In this document: in pieces, positions 1-13,974 of the stretch
How positions within the stretch are numbered: the stretch's first letter is position 1
How the letters are laid out: every line of letters starts with the position of its first letter
DNA from: Chthoniobacterales bacterium
Lineage (GTDB): Bacteria > Verrucomicrobiota > Verrucomicrobiia > Chthoniobacterales > DASVRZ01
NCBI GenBank assembly: GCA_039930045.1
Contig: JBDSQB010000002.1
Coordinates: forward strand, 62,001-126,000
Reading direction: 5' to 3'
DNA: 64,000 nucleotides
The notes under the pieces: model-generated
The model's database searches: none
What the model was told of the DNA's origin: nothing
The model's input: only the letters and a program-made list of their open reading frames with translations
Program-made: the position numbers and the translations under genes

Positions 1-255
1 GACACGCTCACCCGGAAAATTCAGGCGCTCGCGCTGGAGGCGCATCGGTCGCTTGGGTTGAAAGTTTATAGCCGAGTGGACGTTCTTTTGTCTGGCCAGG
101 GCGAGCCGTTTGTGTTGGAAGTTAACACCGTGCCAGGAATGACTGAATCGAGCCTTCTGCCAGAAGCCGCCGGAGTGGCGGGGTTGAGCATGGGCCAGCT
201 TTGCGAACGCATCATCGAACTCTCCACCGCGCGTCTGAAGGGAGTCTCATCATGA
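1..255 (+). CDS. ddl: D-alanine--D-alanine ligase, C-terminal fragment (cut by window edge)
   Basis: This is the last 84 codons of an ATP-grasp ligase that joins two D-alanines for peptidoglycan precursors in the cytoplasm. The visible part carries the family's closing signature: a conserved Asp in 'SRVDVLL', then 'EVNTVPGMTESSLLP', which holds the Glu and Asn metal ligands and the serine-rich loop. The reading frame is open from base 1, so the gene begins outside the window. Its TGA overlaps the ftsQ ATG by four bases (ATGA), implying translational coupling. Position directly before ftsQ-ftsA-ftsZ matches the usual division/cell-wall cluster order and supports the call. Confidence 0.93.
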   Translation, partial: DTLTRKIQALALEAHRSLGLKVYSRVDVLLSGQGEPFVLEVNTVPGMTESSLLPEAAGVAGLSMGQLCERIIELSTARLKGVSS

Positions 256-1277
256 TGTTTGAAGCCAGAACCAGCGGCGCTCCACGGCAGAACAACCGGC
301 GCAGCATTAACAAACGCCGGAAGCAGTCACAGCATCTGCTCGATGTTAACATTCGCTCGGACAAAGCTCGGTCGCAGCGCAATCAGCGAATCGTTCTCTT
401 CGGCTGCAAGATCCTCGTTTTCGTCACGCTTATCGTCGGCGTGGTCTATGGCTGCCGCTACGGCATGAACCGGATGTTCTTCGCCAATCCTAACTATGTG
501 TTGAATCAGATCGACGTGGAGAATGAGGGCACACTGCCGCGCGAGCAAATCATCTCTGCTGCCAAGCTAACTCGTGGTGAAAACATTTTCTCCATCTCCC
601 TGCCGGAAGCGCGCCAGGCATTGCTCGACATCCCGCAAGTGGAGGATGCGCAAATCCAGCGCGCGCTGCCCGACACGCTGAAGATCACGATTCGCGAACG
701 TCACCCGGTCGCCTGGCTGGCGAACACCCGAGCTGAGGCCGATTCGCTGGATCACACTCATGCGCTGATGATCGATGCCGCGGGCGTGGTGCTGAAAAGC
801 CGCTCGATTCTCCCCGAATACCTGCGGCTGCCGATCATTGCCGGAGTGGCGACGGACAGTCTGCGCATTGGAAAAAAAATCCCCTCTTCGGATGTGCTAA
901 CATCGCTCTCGCTCATTCAAAAAACCTCCGACATTCTGCCGGGCCGTTTCGAGATTGCCTGCATCGATCTCAGTAACGGCTACAGCATGGAGGTCCACGA
1001 CCGCGAGCACACGGCGGCGCGGCTTTCCTTCGACGACATCGACGGGCAACTCCAGCGCCTGCGCTTGCTGCTCGATTACTGCGACGCCAACCAGAAGAAA
1101 ATGGAGACAGTCAATCTGTTAGTACAGCGCAATGTCCCGGTGACTTTTGTGCAGCTCGATACCACCGATCTAACATTGCCTGCGATCAAGCCAGGCGGCG
1201 AGCCGATCCCTGTTCGCAAGGCTGTCCCACTCACCACTCCTAACAAGAAAAAGAAAATCACCAATGGCAAGGGATGA
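252..1277 (+). CDS. ftsQ: Cell division protein FtsQ/DivIB
   Basis: A 341-residue bitopic membrane protein of the divisome, which in the FtsQ family links the FtsL/FtsB complex to the septal machinery. After a basic cytoplasmic tail (about residues 1-45, many Arg/Lys/Asn) comes one membrane segment ('VLFGCKILVFVTLIVGVVYG', about 48-70). A POTRA-like domain follows ('NIFSISLPEARQALLDIPQV' and 'IQRALPDTLKITIRERHPVA'), then the FtsQ beta domain. A longer frame opens at 201, but the ATG at 252 was chosen because it overlaps the ddl stop as ATGA. The 3' end overlaps ftsA by 14 bases. Sequence divergence is typical of FtsQ; gene order and POTRA motif make the call firm. Confidence 0.9.
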   Translation: MMFEARTSGAPRQNNRRSINKRRKQSQHLLDVNIRSDKARSQRNQRIVLFGCKILVFVTLIVGVVYGCRYGMNRMFFANPNYVLNQIDVENEGTLPREQIISAAKLTRGENIFSISLPEARQALLDIPQVEDAQIQRALPDTLKITIRERHPVAWLANTRAEADSLDHTHALMIDAAGVVLKSRSILPEYLRLPIIAGVATDSLRIGKKIPSSDVLTSLSLIQKTSDILPGRFEIACIDLSNGYSMEVHDREHTAARLSFDDIDGQLQRLRLLLDYCDANQKKMETVNLLVQRNVPVTFVQLDTTDLTLPAIKPGGEPIPVRKAVPLTTPNKKKKITNGKG

Positions 1278-2478
1278 CATCGTCGTTGGCCTGGAGATAG
1301 GCACCAGCAAAATTTGCGTCGTTGTCGCCGAGGATCAGGAGGATGGAACGATCAAAATTCTAGGGGTCGGCCAGGTGCCTTCCCGGGGCATTCGCAAAGG
1401 GGAGATCGTCGATTTCGACACCGCGCAGCAATGTCTGCACGACGCGCTCGTCGATGCCGAGCAAAAGTCCGACATCGAGATCGACAACGTTTTTGTCGGC
1501 ATCACCGGCTCGCACATTTTGAGCTTCAACAGCCGTGGAGTCGTCATCGTTCCCGAGGAGAAAGGCGAGATCGACGAGGACGACATCGCCAACGTTAAGG
1601 CCAGCGCCATCGAGGTAAACATCCCGGCGGAGCATTCCTTTCTGCACCAGATTCTCCAGCACTACTACATCGACGACCGCGAGGGCGTGCTCAATCCGGT
1701 GGGAATTTTCGGCACGAAGCTGGAAGCCGACTACCATATCATTCACGGCATTCGGAACCGGATTCATAATACGTTGCGCTGTGTCCGCGAGATCCCTTTG
1801 AGCGTCGCCGACATTGTTCTCAACGGCCTCGCCTCCGCGCAGGTTGTGCTCGATCAGGAGCAAAAAAATCTCGGCGCGCTCGTGCTCGACATCGGCGGCG
1901 GCACCACGGATTACGTTCTCTACCATGAGGGAGCGGTTCGCCAGAGCGGCGTACTAGCAGTCGGCGGCGACCACATTACCAACGATATTAGCATGCTGCT
2001 AAAAATCCCGATGGCGCGCGCGGAACGCCTGAAAATCGAGGAAGGCAGCGTCATTCTCGGCAACTCCATTCCCGGAGAAAAAGTGTTCTTGAAAGACGAA
2101 ACCGGATTCGCCGGTCGCGAGATTGAGCGAGAAAAGCTCAACATGATCATCCACATGCGGATGAAGGAAACATTTGAACTTCTCCTGCGCCGACTGGAAA
2201 ACGATCCGAAATTTGAAATGGTCGGCTCCGGTGTTCACATCACGGGCGGCTGCAGTTTGCTCAAAGGCATCGATCATTTGTCCACCGAAGTTTTCGGAAT
2301 GGAGACGACTCTCACTCACGCGCACACCATGGCTGGCATCACCTCGGCATTTCAAAATCCGCAATACTCCACCGCGATCGGACTTGTGAAATACGCCCAG
2401 GCCGTTCGTTCCGAAATTCCGCAAGAAGGTCTTCTAACCAAAATCTTCAACCCCTTCAAAAAAATCTTCCGCCGCTAA
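1264..2478 (+). CDS. ftsA: Cell division protein FtsA (actin-like)
   Basis: A 404-residue actin-fold ATPase that tethers FtsZ filaments to the inner membrane. Visible motifs are the phosphate-1 loop 'VGLEIGTSKICVVVAE' at the N-terminus, phosphate-2 'LDIGGGTTDYVLY' near residues 213-225 and the adenosine motif 'VHITGGCSLLKGI'. The SHS2/1C region is present between. The C-terminus ends in a basic amphipathic stretch ('GLLTKIFNPFKKIFRR'), the expected membrane-targeting helix. It starts inside the end of ftsQ and is followed four bases later by ftsZ, so the three are probably co-transcribed and coupled. Confidence 0.95.
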   Translation: MARDDIVVGLEIGTSKICVVVAEDQEDGTIKILGVGQVPSRGIRKGEIVDFDTAQQCLHDALVDAEQKSDIEIDNVFVGITGSHILSFNSRGVVIVPEEKGEIDEDDIANVKASAIEVNIPAEHSFLHQILQHYYIDDREGVLNPVGIFGTKLEADYHIIHGIRNRIHNTLRCVREIPLSVADIVLNGLASAQVVLDQEQKNLGALVLDIGGGTTDYVLYHEGAVRQSGVLAVGGDHITNDISMLLKIPMARAERLKIEEGSVILGNSIPGEKVFLKDETGFAGREIEREKLNMIIHMRMKETFELLLRRLENDPKFEMVGSGVHITGGCSLLKGIDHLSTEVFGMETTLTHAHTMAGITSAFQNPQYSTAIGLVKYAQAVRSEIPQEGLLTKIFNPFKKIFRR

Positions 2479-2482
2479 TCCG

Positions 2483-3802
2483 ATGATCGAGATCAACCGT
2501 TCCCTACCCAACACGGCGGCGAGTTTCATTCCACTCACCCGCAAGATTGTCGGCGTCGGCGGCGCGGGTTCCAGTGTGATCGACCGGCTGCTCATAGACG
2601 GCGTGGATGCCGCCGATCTGGTCGCGATCAATACCGACATGCAGGCGCTTTCCTCCTCGGTCGCCGCGCAAAAAATCCTCCTCGGCCACACACTCACCCA
2701 CGGCCTCGGCGCGGGTGGTGATCCCGAGGTCGGCATGGCCGCCGCGCAGGATGCATTGCCCGAGTTGCGTGCTGCTGTAGAGGGAAATCAAATCGTTTTC
2801 CTAACAGCAGGACTAGGCGGTGGAACCGGGTCTGGTTCCGCTCCGTTCATGGCCCACGCAGCGAGGGAAGCTGGCGCGGTCGTCGTGGCGATTGTCACTC
2901 TGCCGTTTGCCTTTGAGGGAAAACGCCGCAACCAGCAGGCGCTCGCCGCCCTCGATCATCTGCGCCAGCTTTGTCACGCGGTGATCTGTTTTGAGAACGA
3001 CCGCATGTCCGAGTTAGTCGCACCCAAAGCTGGCATTCAGCAAGCCTTCATGGCTGCCGACCAGACTATGAGCGAATGTATCCGCGGCATTCTTGCGATG
3101 TTAGGACGCCCCGGAATCATGAAGGTAGGCCTCGACGATTTACTGGCCGTTCTACGCAGCGACGATCCGCGTTGTCTCTTCGGTTGCGGAGAAAGCGACG
3201 GCGACAATCGCGCCCACGAAGCGCTCGCCTATGCCTTGCGCAATCCGCTGATGGAACGCGGCAAGCTCCTCGAAAACGCGGGCAACGTTCTCGTGCACAT
3301 CGCCGGTTCCGCGAATCTAACCTTGGCCGAGGTCGAGGTTTTGATGAACGAACTCAACCGTCATATCGGCGAAGAGACGCATCTTTTGCTGGGTACTAGC
3401 ATTGATCCGAGACTTGGCGGGAAACTTTGCGTCACGCTCATGAGCACGCTGGGCCAGGCGGTTTCGATGGTGAGCACACCAGTCGCATTGCCCTCGCTAG
3501 AAAGAGCACACGAGCCGATTACCGATGTGGTTATCCCGCCAATTGCCGCGCTGCTCCCCGAAGATGAAGCGCCCGAACCCATCGCTCCCCGGCCCGCTCC
3601 AATCACCCGCGCCCCGCGTCCGGTTCCCGAGCCCAAGGCCCCGGCGCACGCTCTAGTTGTGGAGAAAACCAAGGAAGTGAAACAGGAAGTCCTCCAGTTT
3701 GAACCCGTCTCGCGCGGACGTTTCGAGAAAAGCGAGCCCACCATCGTCGAAGGCCACGACCTCGATGTGCCAACGATTCTGCGCAAGGGCTTCCGCGTCT
3801 AG
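2483..3802 (+). CDS. ftsZ: Cell division protein FtsZ, divergent T7 loop
   Basis: A 439-residue tubulin-like GTPase that forms the division ring. The nucleotide side is intact: 'VGVGGAGSSVIDR' (T1, about 23-35) and the tubulin signature 'LGGGTGSGSAP' (111-121). The T7 synergy loop is not standard. Where the family reads N-x-D-F-A-D, this protein has K214-V-G-L-D-D219, so the Asn and the first catalytic Asp are replaced by Lys and Gly and only the last Asp remains. A long Pro/Ala-rich linker (about 345-420) leads to a recognisable FtsA-binding tail, 'LDVPTILRKGFRV'. It is four bases after ftsA. The position and tail argue for a working division protein despite the altered loop. Confidence 0.92.
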   Translation: MIEINRSLPNTAASFIPLTRKIVGVGGAGSSVIDRLLIDGVDAADLVAINTDMQALSSSVAAQKILLGHTLTHGLGAGGDPEVGMAAAQDALPELRAAVEGNQIVFLTAGLGGGTGSGSAPFMAHAAREAGAVVVAIVTLPFAFEGKRRNQQALAALDHLRQLCHAVICFENDRMSELVAPKAGIQQAFMAADQTMSECIRGILAMLGRPGIMKVGLDDLLAVLRSDDPRCLFGCGESDGDNRAHEALAYALRNPLMERGKLLENAGNVLVHIAGSANLTLAEVEVLMNELNRHIGEETHLLLGTSIDPRLGGKLCVTLMSTLGQAVSMVSTPVALPSLERAHEPITDVVIPPIAALLPEDEAPEPIAPRPAPITRAPRPVPEPKAPAHALVVEKTKEVKQEVLQFEPVSRGRFEKSEPTIVEGHDLDVPTILRKGFRV

Positions 3803-3807
3803 TTCTC

Positions 3808-5013
3808 ATGGCGGCCCAGCGATTTGTTATCGTCGGCGGCGGGATTGTGGGACTGGCAACGGCGTTGAAGTTGCTCGCGAAGCGGCCGGAGTTAGACGTC
3901 ACTCTGCTCGAAAAAGAGGCGCGCGTGGGAAATCACCAGAGCACGCACAACAGCGGCGTGCTGCACGCGGGGCTCTATTACAAACCCGGCTCGCGCAAGG
4001 CCCGGCTGGCTGTGCAGGGCATTCGGGAAATGATTCGGTTTTGCGAGGAGCACGGGGTAGCGCACGAGATTTGCGGGAAACTGGTCGTCGCGACGGATGC
4101 GGAGGAAGTGAGCCGACTCAGAACCTTATTGGAGCGCGGTCAGCAAAATGGATTGCGCGATTTGCAATGGCTGGAAGCCGGGGCGATGCGCGAGATCGAA
4201 CCGCATGTCGCCGGCGTCGCCGCCGTGCGCGTGCCCGAGGAGGGAATCGTGGATTATCGGGCCGTCTGCGATGCGATGAGCTTGGAGATAGTTAGGAAAG
4301 GCGGCCGAGTCGAGTTGCAGTCGAATGTGACTCGCATTACGCCGGATGGAACAGGCTGTAAAATAGGGACGACTCAAAAGGAATACGCGGCTGATTATTT
4401 AATCAACTGCGCCGGGCTGCATTGTGATCGCGTCGGAATGCTGGCTGGTGAAAATCCAGAAGATCGGATTCTGCCATTTCGCGGGGAGTACTATCAGTTG
4501 CGGTCGGATCGAACTCACCTGGTGCGAAATCTGATTTATCCCGTGCCCGATCCGAAGTTTCCGTTTTTGGGAGTTCACTTCACGCGCATGATTCACGGCG
4601 GCGTGGAGGCCGGGCCCAATGCGGTGCTGGCGCTGGCGCGGGAAGGTTATACCAAAACTCGAATCTCGCTCCCTGATCTGACGGACGCACTGTCGTTTCC
4701 TGGACTGTGGAAGTTCATGGCGCAGTATCCGCGCATGTGCTGGGATGAAACGCTGCGCTCGTTTAGCCGGCGACTCTTTGCCCAATCGCTGCGGAAGCTG
4801 GTGCCGGAGATAGAAGAATCCGATCTTACTCCCGGCGGCGCGGGTGTGCGGGCGCAGGCGATTTCGCCGAATGGCGAATTGGTGCAGGATTTCCGACTGG
4901 TCCAGCGCGCGAATGCGTTGCATTTGTTCAATGCCCCCTCGCCCGCTGCCACGGCTTCGCTGGCGATTGGCGGTGAAATCGTGGAGCTGATTTTTCAATC
5001 GAGTTCCAGTTAA
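3808..5013 (+). CDS. lhgO: L-2-hydroxyglutarate oxidase (FAD-dependent, LhgO type)
   Basis: A 401-residue DAO-family flavoprotein. The N-terminal Rossmann motif 'FVIVGGGIVGLATALKLL' binds FAD. The block 'HNSGVLHAGLYYKPGS' (about 47-62) is the hallmark of the LhgO/L2HGDH branch, which oxidises L-2-hydroxyglutarate to 2-oxoglutarate and passes electrons to the quinone pool. The substrate-domain and C-terminal FAD-binding regions ('GGAGVRAQAISPNGELV') are present and the length matches the family (about 400). It starts six bases after the ftsZ stop, so it probably rides on the division-gene transcript, although no functional link is obvious. A hairpin terminator lies 17 bases downstream. Confidence 0.88.
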   Translation: MAAQRFVIVGGGIVGLATALKLLAKRPELDVTLLEKEARVGNHQSTHNSGVLHAGLYYKPGSRKARLAVQGIREMIRFCEEHGVAHEICGKLVVATDAEEVSRLRTLLERGQQNGLRDLQWLEAGAMREIEPHVAGVAAVRVPEEGIVDYRAVCDAMSLEIVRKGGRVELQSNVTRITPDGTGCKIGTTQKEYAADYLINCAGLHCDRVGMLAGENPEDRILPFRGEYYQLRSDRTHLVRNLIYPVPDPKFPFLGVHFTRMIHGGVEAGPNAVLALAREGYTKTRISLPDLTDALSFPGLWKFMAQYPRMCWDETLRSFSRRLFAQSLRKLVPEIEESDLTPGGAGVRAQAISPNGELVQDFRLVQRANALHLFNAPSPAATASLAIGGEIVELIFQSSSS

Positions 5014-5029
5014 CTCTGCCCACAAAAAC

Positions 5030-5061
5030 AAAAAAGCCGGACCTTGCGATCCGGCTTTTTT
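5030..5061. terminator. Bidirectional intrinsic terminator between lhgO and rpoC
   Basis: A perfect inverted repeat (AAAAAAGCCGGA and TCCGGCTTTTTT, 12 bp arms, 8-nt loop) lies between two convergent genes. Read in either direction it gives a GC-rich stem followed by a U-tract, so it can end both the ftsZ-lhgO transcript and the rpoBC transcript. Confidence 0.9.
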
Positions 5062-5078
5062 GTTGAATGTGATGTCGC

Positions 5079-8000
5079 TTAGCCGACGGCTGGCTCGAAT
5101 ACTTCGACCTCGTCCTCGTCTTCGCTGACGTCTTCGAAGGTCTCGACCATGTCCACAGTCTTCGTGTTGCGATAGCCGGGGAAACCGGTGCCCGCAGGAA
5201 TGAGGTGACCCATGATGACGTTCTCTTTGAAGCCGCGCAGAATGTCGATCTTGCCCAGAGTCGCCGCTTCGGTAAGGACGCGGGTGGTGTCTTGGAACGA
5301 AGCCGCCGAGATGAACGAGTCAGTCTCGAGCGAGGCTTTGGTGATACCGAGCAGAACTGGACTGGCTTCTGCAGGCTTGCCACCTTTTTCGATGACAGCG
5401 GCGTTTTCCTTCTCGAATTCGAGACGGTCAATCTGATCGCCCCAGAGCAAGCTGGTGTCGCCGGGTTCGGTGACTTTGACCTTGCGGAGCATCTGACGAA
5501 CGATGATTTCGATGTGCTTGTCGTTAATTTCGACGCCTTGCAGACGATAGACTTCCTGCACCTCATTGACGAGATGCTCCTGAAGCGCCTGCGGTCCGCA
5601 AACGTCAAGGATGTCGTGCGGCGGAACAGGTCCGTCGGTGAGCTGGGAGCCTTTCTTAACGAAATCGCCCTTGGAAACGATGATGTGCTTGGCGAGCGGC
5701 ACGAGGTGTTCCTCTTCCGCGCCGGTATCGGCGTCCTTGACGATGATCTTGCGTTTGCCGCGAACGGTTCCCGCGATCTCGACCACACCGTCGATTTTGG
5801 CGATCTCAGAGGCGTCTTTCGGACGGCGAGCCTCGAAAAGCTCGGCGACACGGGGCAGACCACCGGTGATGTCCTTGGTTTTCGCGACTTTACGCGGCGT
5901 TTTGGCGAGGAGCTGACCACCCTGGACTTTCTTGCCTTCGGCCACGGAAATGTGGGCGCCGGCAGGAATGGAGTAGCTGGCAATGATTTCTCCGCTGTCG
6001 CCGATGATGACGATCTGCGGGTGCAAATCCTCTTTGTGCTCGATGACGACAGTGCCTTTGACGCCTGTTTGCTCGTCCACGTCGGTTTTGACGGTGACGC
6101 CACGGATCATGTCGCGGAACTCAACGATACCGGGTTTCTCGGTGAGAATCGGCACGTTGTAAGGATCCCATTGCACGAGGGTGTCGGCGGGTTTGACCTT
6201 GCTGCCGTCGGCAAATGCGATGACCGCACCAATGACGACGTTGTGTTTCTCGAGTTCGCGACCGTCCTCGGCAAAGACAGCGACCGCGCCGTTCTTGTTG
6301 AGAACGATCCAGTTGCCGTCGAGCGATTGCACGACGCGGAGGTCAATGAACCGCAACTCGCCTGCGTTTTTCGCCTTGATGATCGGCTGCTTGAAGGTCT
6401 GCGAGGCGACGCCACCGATGTGGAAGGTTCGCATCGTGAGCTGGGTGCCGGGTTCGCCGATGGATTGGGCGGCGATGATACCGACCGCTTCACCGAGGCG
6501 GATGAGTCCGCCAGTGGCGAGGTTGCGTCCATAGCAGAGGGCGCAAACGCCGCGACCGGTTTCGCAGGTGAGAACCGAGCGAATCTTGAGTTGCTCGACG
6601 CCGAGTTTGTCGATCGCGTCCGCCGCATTTTCATCGACCATTTGATTGGCTTTGATGAGCGTCTTGTTCGTGATCGAGTCCTTGATGGTTTCGCAAGAAA
6701 CGCGACCGATGATGCGGGTTTTAAGATCCACAACTTCCTCGTCGCCCTCGTAAATCGGACGAACAACGATGCCGTTGGTCGTGCCGCAATCCGCCTCGTT
6801 GATGATAACGTCTTGGGACGCATCGACCAATTTGCGGGTGAGGTAACCGGAATCCGCCGTCTTCAACGCCGTATCAGACAGACCCTTGCGGGCGCCGTGC
6901 GTGGAAATGAAGTAATCGAGAACCGAGAGACCTTCGCGGAAGTTCGCAGTGATCGGGCGTTCGATAATGTCGCCGGAAGGCTTGGCCATGAGGCCGCGCA
7001 TGCCGCCGAGCTGGTTGACCTGGGTGCGGTTACCACGAGCGCCGGAATCGACCATGAGCCAGACCGGGTTGATTTCCTTGCGGCCTTCGTTGTGCTGCAA
7101 GGTCCGGAACATAACGTCCGAGATGGCATTGCCAGCCTGAGTCCAGATATCGACGACTTTGTTGTAGCGCTCGCCGGGAGTGATGATGCCGGAGCGGAAT
7201 TGTTTCTCCACAACTCCGACTTCCTTGCGGGCATGGTCGATGGAATGATGCTTTTCCGGTGGAATAATCATGTCCACGATACCGACGGAGACGCCGGCCT
7301 TGGTCGCCCAGCGGAAGCCAAGCTCCTTGAGCAGGTCCAGCGAGGTTACGGTCTCTTTCTGTCCCGCGACTTGGTAGGTGCGGAAAATAACGTCGGAGAG
7401 CTGTTTCTTCGAGCAGGTCTTGTTGAAGAAACCGAGGTTCGCTGGCCAGATCTGATTGAACAAAACACGGCCTGCGGTCGTTTCGAGAATGCGGGAAGTC
7501 GTGTCGCCATAATGGGTGACCTTGCCGAAATCGGGGTTCTTCAGACGCACGCGGTCATGCACTTTGACCGCACCGTCAGCCATTGCGAACTCAACTTCGC
7601 CAGCGTCGGCGAAGAGGGGTTTGCGAGGTTCCGCGCTGCCATCGGTTATTTTCCGGGGCTCTTGAGTGAGATAGTAACAGCCGAGAACGATGTCCTGCGA
7701 AGGAGTCATCACGGGCTTGCCGCTCGATGGCGAGAAGATGTTGTTCGTCGCCAGCATGAGCAGGCGGGCTTCCATCTGAGCCTCGACGGAGAGCGGAACG
7801 TGAACGGCCATCTGGTCACCGTCGAAGTCGGCGTTGTAAGCCGTGCAAACGAGCGGGTGAACACGAATCGCCTCACCCTCGATCAACATTGGCTCGAAAG
7901 CCTGGATCGACAGACGGTGCAATGTCGGAGCGCGGTTCAGCAGGATCGGGTGACCCTTGGTCACTTCATCCAGAATGTCCCACACTTCGGGAGTCTGTTT

Positions 8001-9212
8001 CTCGATGAGCTTTTTGGCGCTGCGTACGGTGTGGACGTAGCCCATTTCTTTGAGGCGGCGAATGATAAAGGGCTCGAACAAAACGAGCGCCATTTTCTTC
8101 GGCAGACCGCACTGGTGAAGCTTGAGTTCCGGTCCGATGACGATGACGGAACGACCCGAGTAATCGACGCGTTTGCCAAGCAAGTTCTGACGGAAACGAC
8201 CACCTTTTCCCTTGAGCATGTCGCTGAGAGATTTGAGCGGACGGTTGCCGGCACCAGTTACAGCGCGGCCATGACGACCATTGTCGAACAAGGCATCGAC
8301 AGCTTCCTGCAACATGCGTTTTTCGTTGCGAATGATCACGTCTGGAGTTTTCAGCTGGAGCAGGTTTTTCAACCGGTTGTTGCGGTTGATGACGCGACGA
8401 TAGAGGTCGTTCAAATCGGAGGTCGCAAAACGTCCACCTTCGAGCGGAACGAGCGGGCGAAGATCCGGTGGGATAACAGGCAGAACCGCCAGAACCATCC
8501 ATTCAGGACGGGAATGCGAAGACGCAAAACCCTGAACGAGCTTGATGCGCTTGGCCAGTTTCTTGCGAATCTGCTTGGACTTGGTGTTGCCCATCGCCTC
8601 TTCCAATTCCTTGGCGAGCGTGGCCAGATCAGCTAGTGAGAGCAGAGTTTTGATCGCTTCCGCGCCCATTCCGGCGACGAAATTACCTTCACCGTACTGC
8701 TCGACAGCTTCACGATACTCAGCCTCGGTGAGAAGCTGGGTTTTGGTGAGCGGAGTCTGACCCGGATCAATGACGATGTAGTCCTCGTAATAAATGACGC
8801 GCTCCAACTGGCGGCCGCTCATGTCGAGCATCAGGCCGATACGGGAAGGCATGCATTTGTAGAACCAAATGTGGGACACGGGAACGGCGAGTTCGATGTG
8901 ACCCATCCGCTCGCGGCGAACGCGGCTCAAGGTAACTTCAACGCCGCAACGGTCGCAGATGACGCCCTTGTGTTTGATGCGTTTGTATTTGCCGCAGGAA
9001 CATTCCCAGTCGCGAGTAGGACCGAAAATGCGTTCGCAGAACAAGCCGCCTTTTTCAGGCTTGAACGTGCGATAGTTGATCGTTTCGGGGTTTTTCACTT
9101 CTCCACGGCTCCAGGAGCGGATGGAGTCGGGCGACGCGACGTTGATTCCCACTTGGTCAAATCCGACCGAGCGTTCTTCACCTAAAATTTCACGTAGATT
9201 GGTATCGAGCAT
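5079..9212 (-). CDS. rpoC: DNA-directed RNA polymerase subunit beta'
   Basis: A 1377-residue beta' subunit of the core RNA polymerase. The N-terminal zinc site is complete (Cys71, Cys73, Cys86, Cys89 in '[10 protein letters not shown]...CDRCG'). The catalytic magnesium loop '[13 protein letters not shown]' is present. The second zinc cluster ('[17 protein letters not shown]') and trigger-loop/bridge-helix region ('[20 protein letters not shown]') are also there. The tail is acidic. It lies 48 bases behind rpoB in the conserved rpoBC order, and is followed by a bidirectional terminator. Very long open frames on the opposite strand here are shadows. Confidence 0.99.
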   Translation of the reverse strand: MLDTNLREILGEERSVGFDQVGINVASPDSIRSWSRGEVKNPETINYRTFKPEKGGLFCERIFGPTRDWECSCGKYKRIKHKGVICDRCGVEVTLSRVRRERMGHIELAVPVSHIWFYKCMPSRIGLMLDMSGRQLERVIYYEDYIVIDPGQTPLTKTQLLTEAEYREAVEQYGEGNFVAGMGAEAIKTLLSLADLATLAKELEEAMGNTKSKQIRKKLAKRIKLVQGFASSHSRPEWMVLAVLPVIPPDLRPLVPLEGGRFATSDLNDLYRRVINRNNRLKNLLQLKTPDVIIRNEKRMLQEAVDALFDNGRHGRAVTGAGNRPLKSLSDMLKGKGGRFRQNLLGKRVDYSGRSVIVIGPELKLHQCGLPKKMALVLFEPFIIRRLKEMGYVHTVRSAKKLIEKQTPEVWDILDEVTKGHPILLNRAPTLHRLSIQAFEPMLIEGEAIRVHPLVCTAYNADFDGDQMAVHVPLSVEAQMEARLLMLATNNIFSPSSGKPVMTPSQDIVLGCYYLTQEPRKITDGSAEPRKPLFADAGEVEFAMADGAVKVHDRVRLKNPDFGKVTHYGDTTSRILETTAGRVLFNQIWPANLGFFNKTCSKKQLSDVIFRTYQVAGQKETVTSLDLLKELGFRWATKAGVSVGIVDMIIPPEKHHSIDHARKEVGVVEKQFRSGIITPGERYNKVVDIWTQAGNAISDVMFRTLQHNEGRKEINPVWLMVDSGARGNRTQVNQLGGMRGLMAKPSGDIIERPITANFREGLSVLDYFISTHGARKGLSDTALKTADSGYLTRKLVDASQDVIINEADCGTTNGIVVRPIYEGDEEVVDLKTRIIGRVSCETIKDSITNKTLIKANQMVDENAADAIDKLGVEQLKIRSVLTCETGRGVCALCYGRNLATGGLIRLGEAVGIIAAQSIGEPGTQLTMRTFHIGGVASQTFKQPIIKAKNAGELRFIDLRVVQSLDGNWIVLNKNGAVAVFAEDGRELEKHNVVIGAVIAFADGSKVKPADTLVQWDPYNVPILTEKPGIVEFRDMIRGVTVKTDVDEQTGVKGTVVIEHKEDLHPQIVIIGDSGEIIASYSIPAGAHISVAEGKKVQGGQLLAKTPRKVAKTKDITGGLPRVAELFEARRPKDASEIAKIDGVVEIAGTVRGKRKIIVKDADTGAEEEHLVPLAKHIIVSKGDFVKKGSQLTDGPVPPHDILDVCGPQALQEHLVNEVQEVYRLQGVEINDKHIEIIVRQMLRKVKVTEPGDTSLLWGDQIDRLEFEKENAAVIEKGGKPAEASPVLLGITKASLETDSFISAASFQDTTRVLTEAATLGKIDILRGFKENVIMGHLIPAGTGFPGYRNTKTVDMVETFEDVSEDEDEVEVFEPAVG

Positions 9213-9260
9213 ATTTTATCTGGTAACTGGCGTGTGGAAAACTGGGAGTCTCGCCTCCAA

Positions 9261-13058
<3,798 letters not shown>

Positions 13059-13160
13059 AGCTGTGCGGTCGGTCTGGGTTACTGTTCAGCCACTCGCTGA
13101 CCGGCGAGATGGGTGAGGTTTGACAAATTGGAAGTGAATTCCGAGAAAAAGCGGGAGACA

Positions 13161-13189
13161 GAAATAGCCCCAAAGCAAACCTCTGTCAA
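13161..13189 (-). promoter_or_regulatory. Candidate sigma-70 promoter for rpoBC
   Basis: On the minus strand a perfect -35 TTGACA (13184-13189) is followed after exactly 17 bases by TATTTC (13161-13166) as a weak -10. It lies about 100 bases upstream of the rpoB start, inside the rplL-rpoB spacer. The -35 and spacing are convincing and the -10 is only half-matched. It would allow extra rpoBC transcription beyond that from the ribosomal-protein promoter. Confidence 0.45.
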
Positions 13190-13390
13190 ATCGAGGGATA
13201 CCTTGTGGCTGGATTTTAGATTAGGAAATGAATCCGAAGTTAAAATGTGGCTCTTTCGCGGGCAGTCTAATAACGGACGACTAACAAATCACTGCAAGGT
13301 CTCTTTGCCGACTGGGAACAAAGATAAACCTCGCCGTGAGGGATGCTGAACGAGCTCTATTTTTATAAGAGGCCCAACATCGGATCGCAG

Positions 13391-13421
13391 ACGGCGATGG
13401 GAATGAAACTCCCATCGCCGT
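13391..13421 (-). terminator. Strong hairpin after rplL (attenuator or RNA-processing site)
   Basis: ACGGCGATGGGA and its exact complement TCCCATCGCCGT flank a 7-nt loop, 13 bases beyond the rplL stop on the transcribed strand. No U-tract follows, so it is unlikely to be a complete terminator. In E. coli the same spot (rplL-rpoB) holds an attenuator and an RNase III processing hairpin, which is the likeliest analogue by position. The rest of the 13059-13434 spacer shows only the promoter candidate. Confidence 0.6.
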
Positions 13422-13434
13422 GCTACGAAGGGAA

Positions 13435-13815
13435 TTACTTGATCTCGACCTTGGCGCCGGCTGCTTCGATCTTCTTTTTGATCTCTTCAGCTTCTTCTTT
13501 GGTGACACCTTCCTTGATCGCCTTGGGAGCGGATTCAACGAGGGCTTTCGCTTCAGCGAGACCGAGGCCGGCCACGGAAGCACGAACTTCCTTGATGACG
13601 CCGATCTTGTTGGCGCCGATTTCCTTGAGGATCACGTCGAAGGTGGTCTTCTCTTCCACGGCCGCGGCGGCTGCACCACCCGCTGCAGGAGCGGCGGCGG
13701 CGACAGGAGCTGCGGCGGAAACGCCCCACTTCTCTTCGAGGGATTTAACGAGGTCGGCAACTTCAAGAACGGTCAGGCCGCTGAGTTGTTCTACTAATGC
13801 ACTGGTATCTGCCAT
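13435..13815 (-). CDS. rplL: 50S ribosomal protein L7/L12
   Basis: The 126-residue stalk protein that recruits translation factors to the ribosome. The N-terminal dimerisation domain ('[20 protein letters not shown]') is joined by an Ala-rich hinge (about 34-55) to the factor-binding C-terminal domain ('[20 protein letters not shown]', '[20 protein letters not shown]'). Length and layout are standard. It lies between rplJ (159-bp spacer, which contains the small hairpin arms GACCAGC/GCTGGTC at 13868-13885) and rpoB. Confidence 0.98.
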   Translation of the reverse strand: MADTSALVEQLSGLTVLEVADLVKSLEEKWGVSAAAPVAAAAPAAGGAAAAAVEEKTTFDVILKEIGANKIGVIKEVRASVAGLGLAEAKALVESAPKAIKEGVTKEEAEEIKKKIEAAGAKVEIK

Positions 13816-13974
13816 AACTATTTTTTTCTAACGGTATCGGTGAGTCTCAAAGCTTTGAGTCGATTAAGACCAGCAGCCGCTGGTCCGCCGAGGAACCCTT
13901 TGTTTGGTTGTTGTTTGCTTTGGTGAATGCGGTCCGACTTTCGACAAACCGCAAAAATTTTGATTCGAGTTCGA

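Noticed and set aside
5205-8636. Open frame of 1143 codons on the + strand opposite rpoC
   Set aside because: It is fully antisense to rpoC, whose motifs are certain. Its composition is the mirror of rpoC codons and no domain is recognisable.
13868-13885. Small hairpin in the rplJ-rplL spacer as an L10 autoregulatory site
   Set aside because: Only a 7-bp stem; the known L10 target is upstream of rplJ and has a different kink-turn structure.
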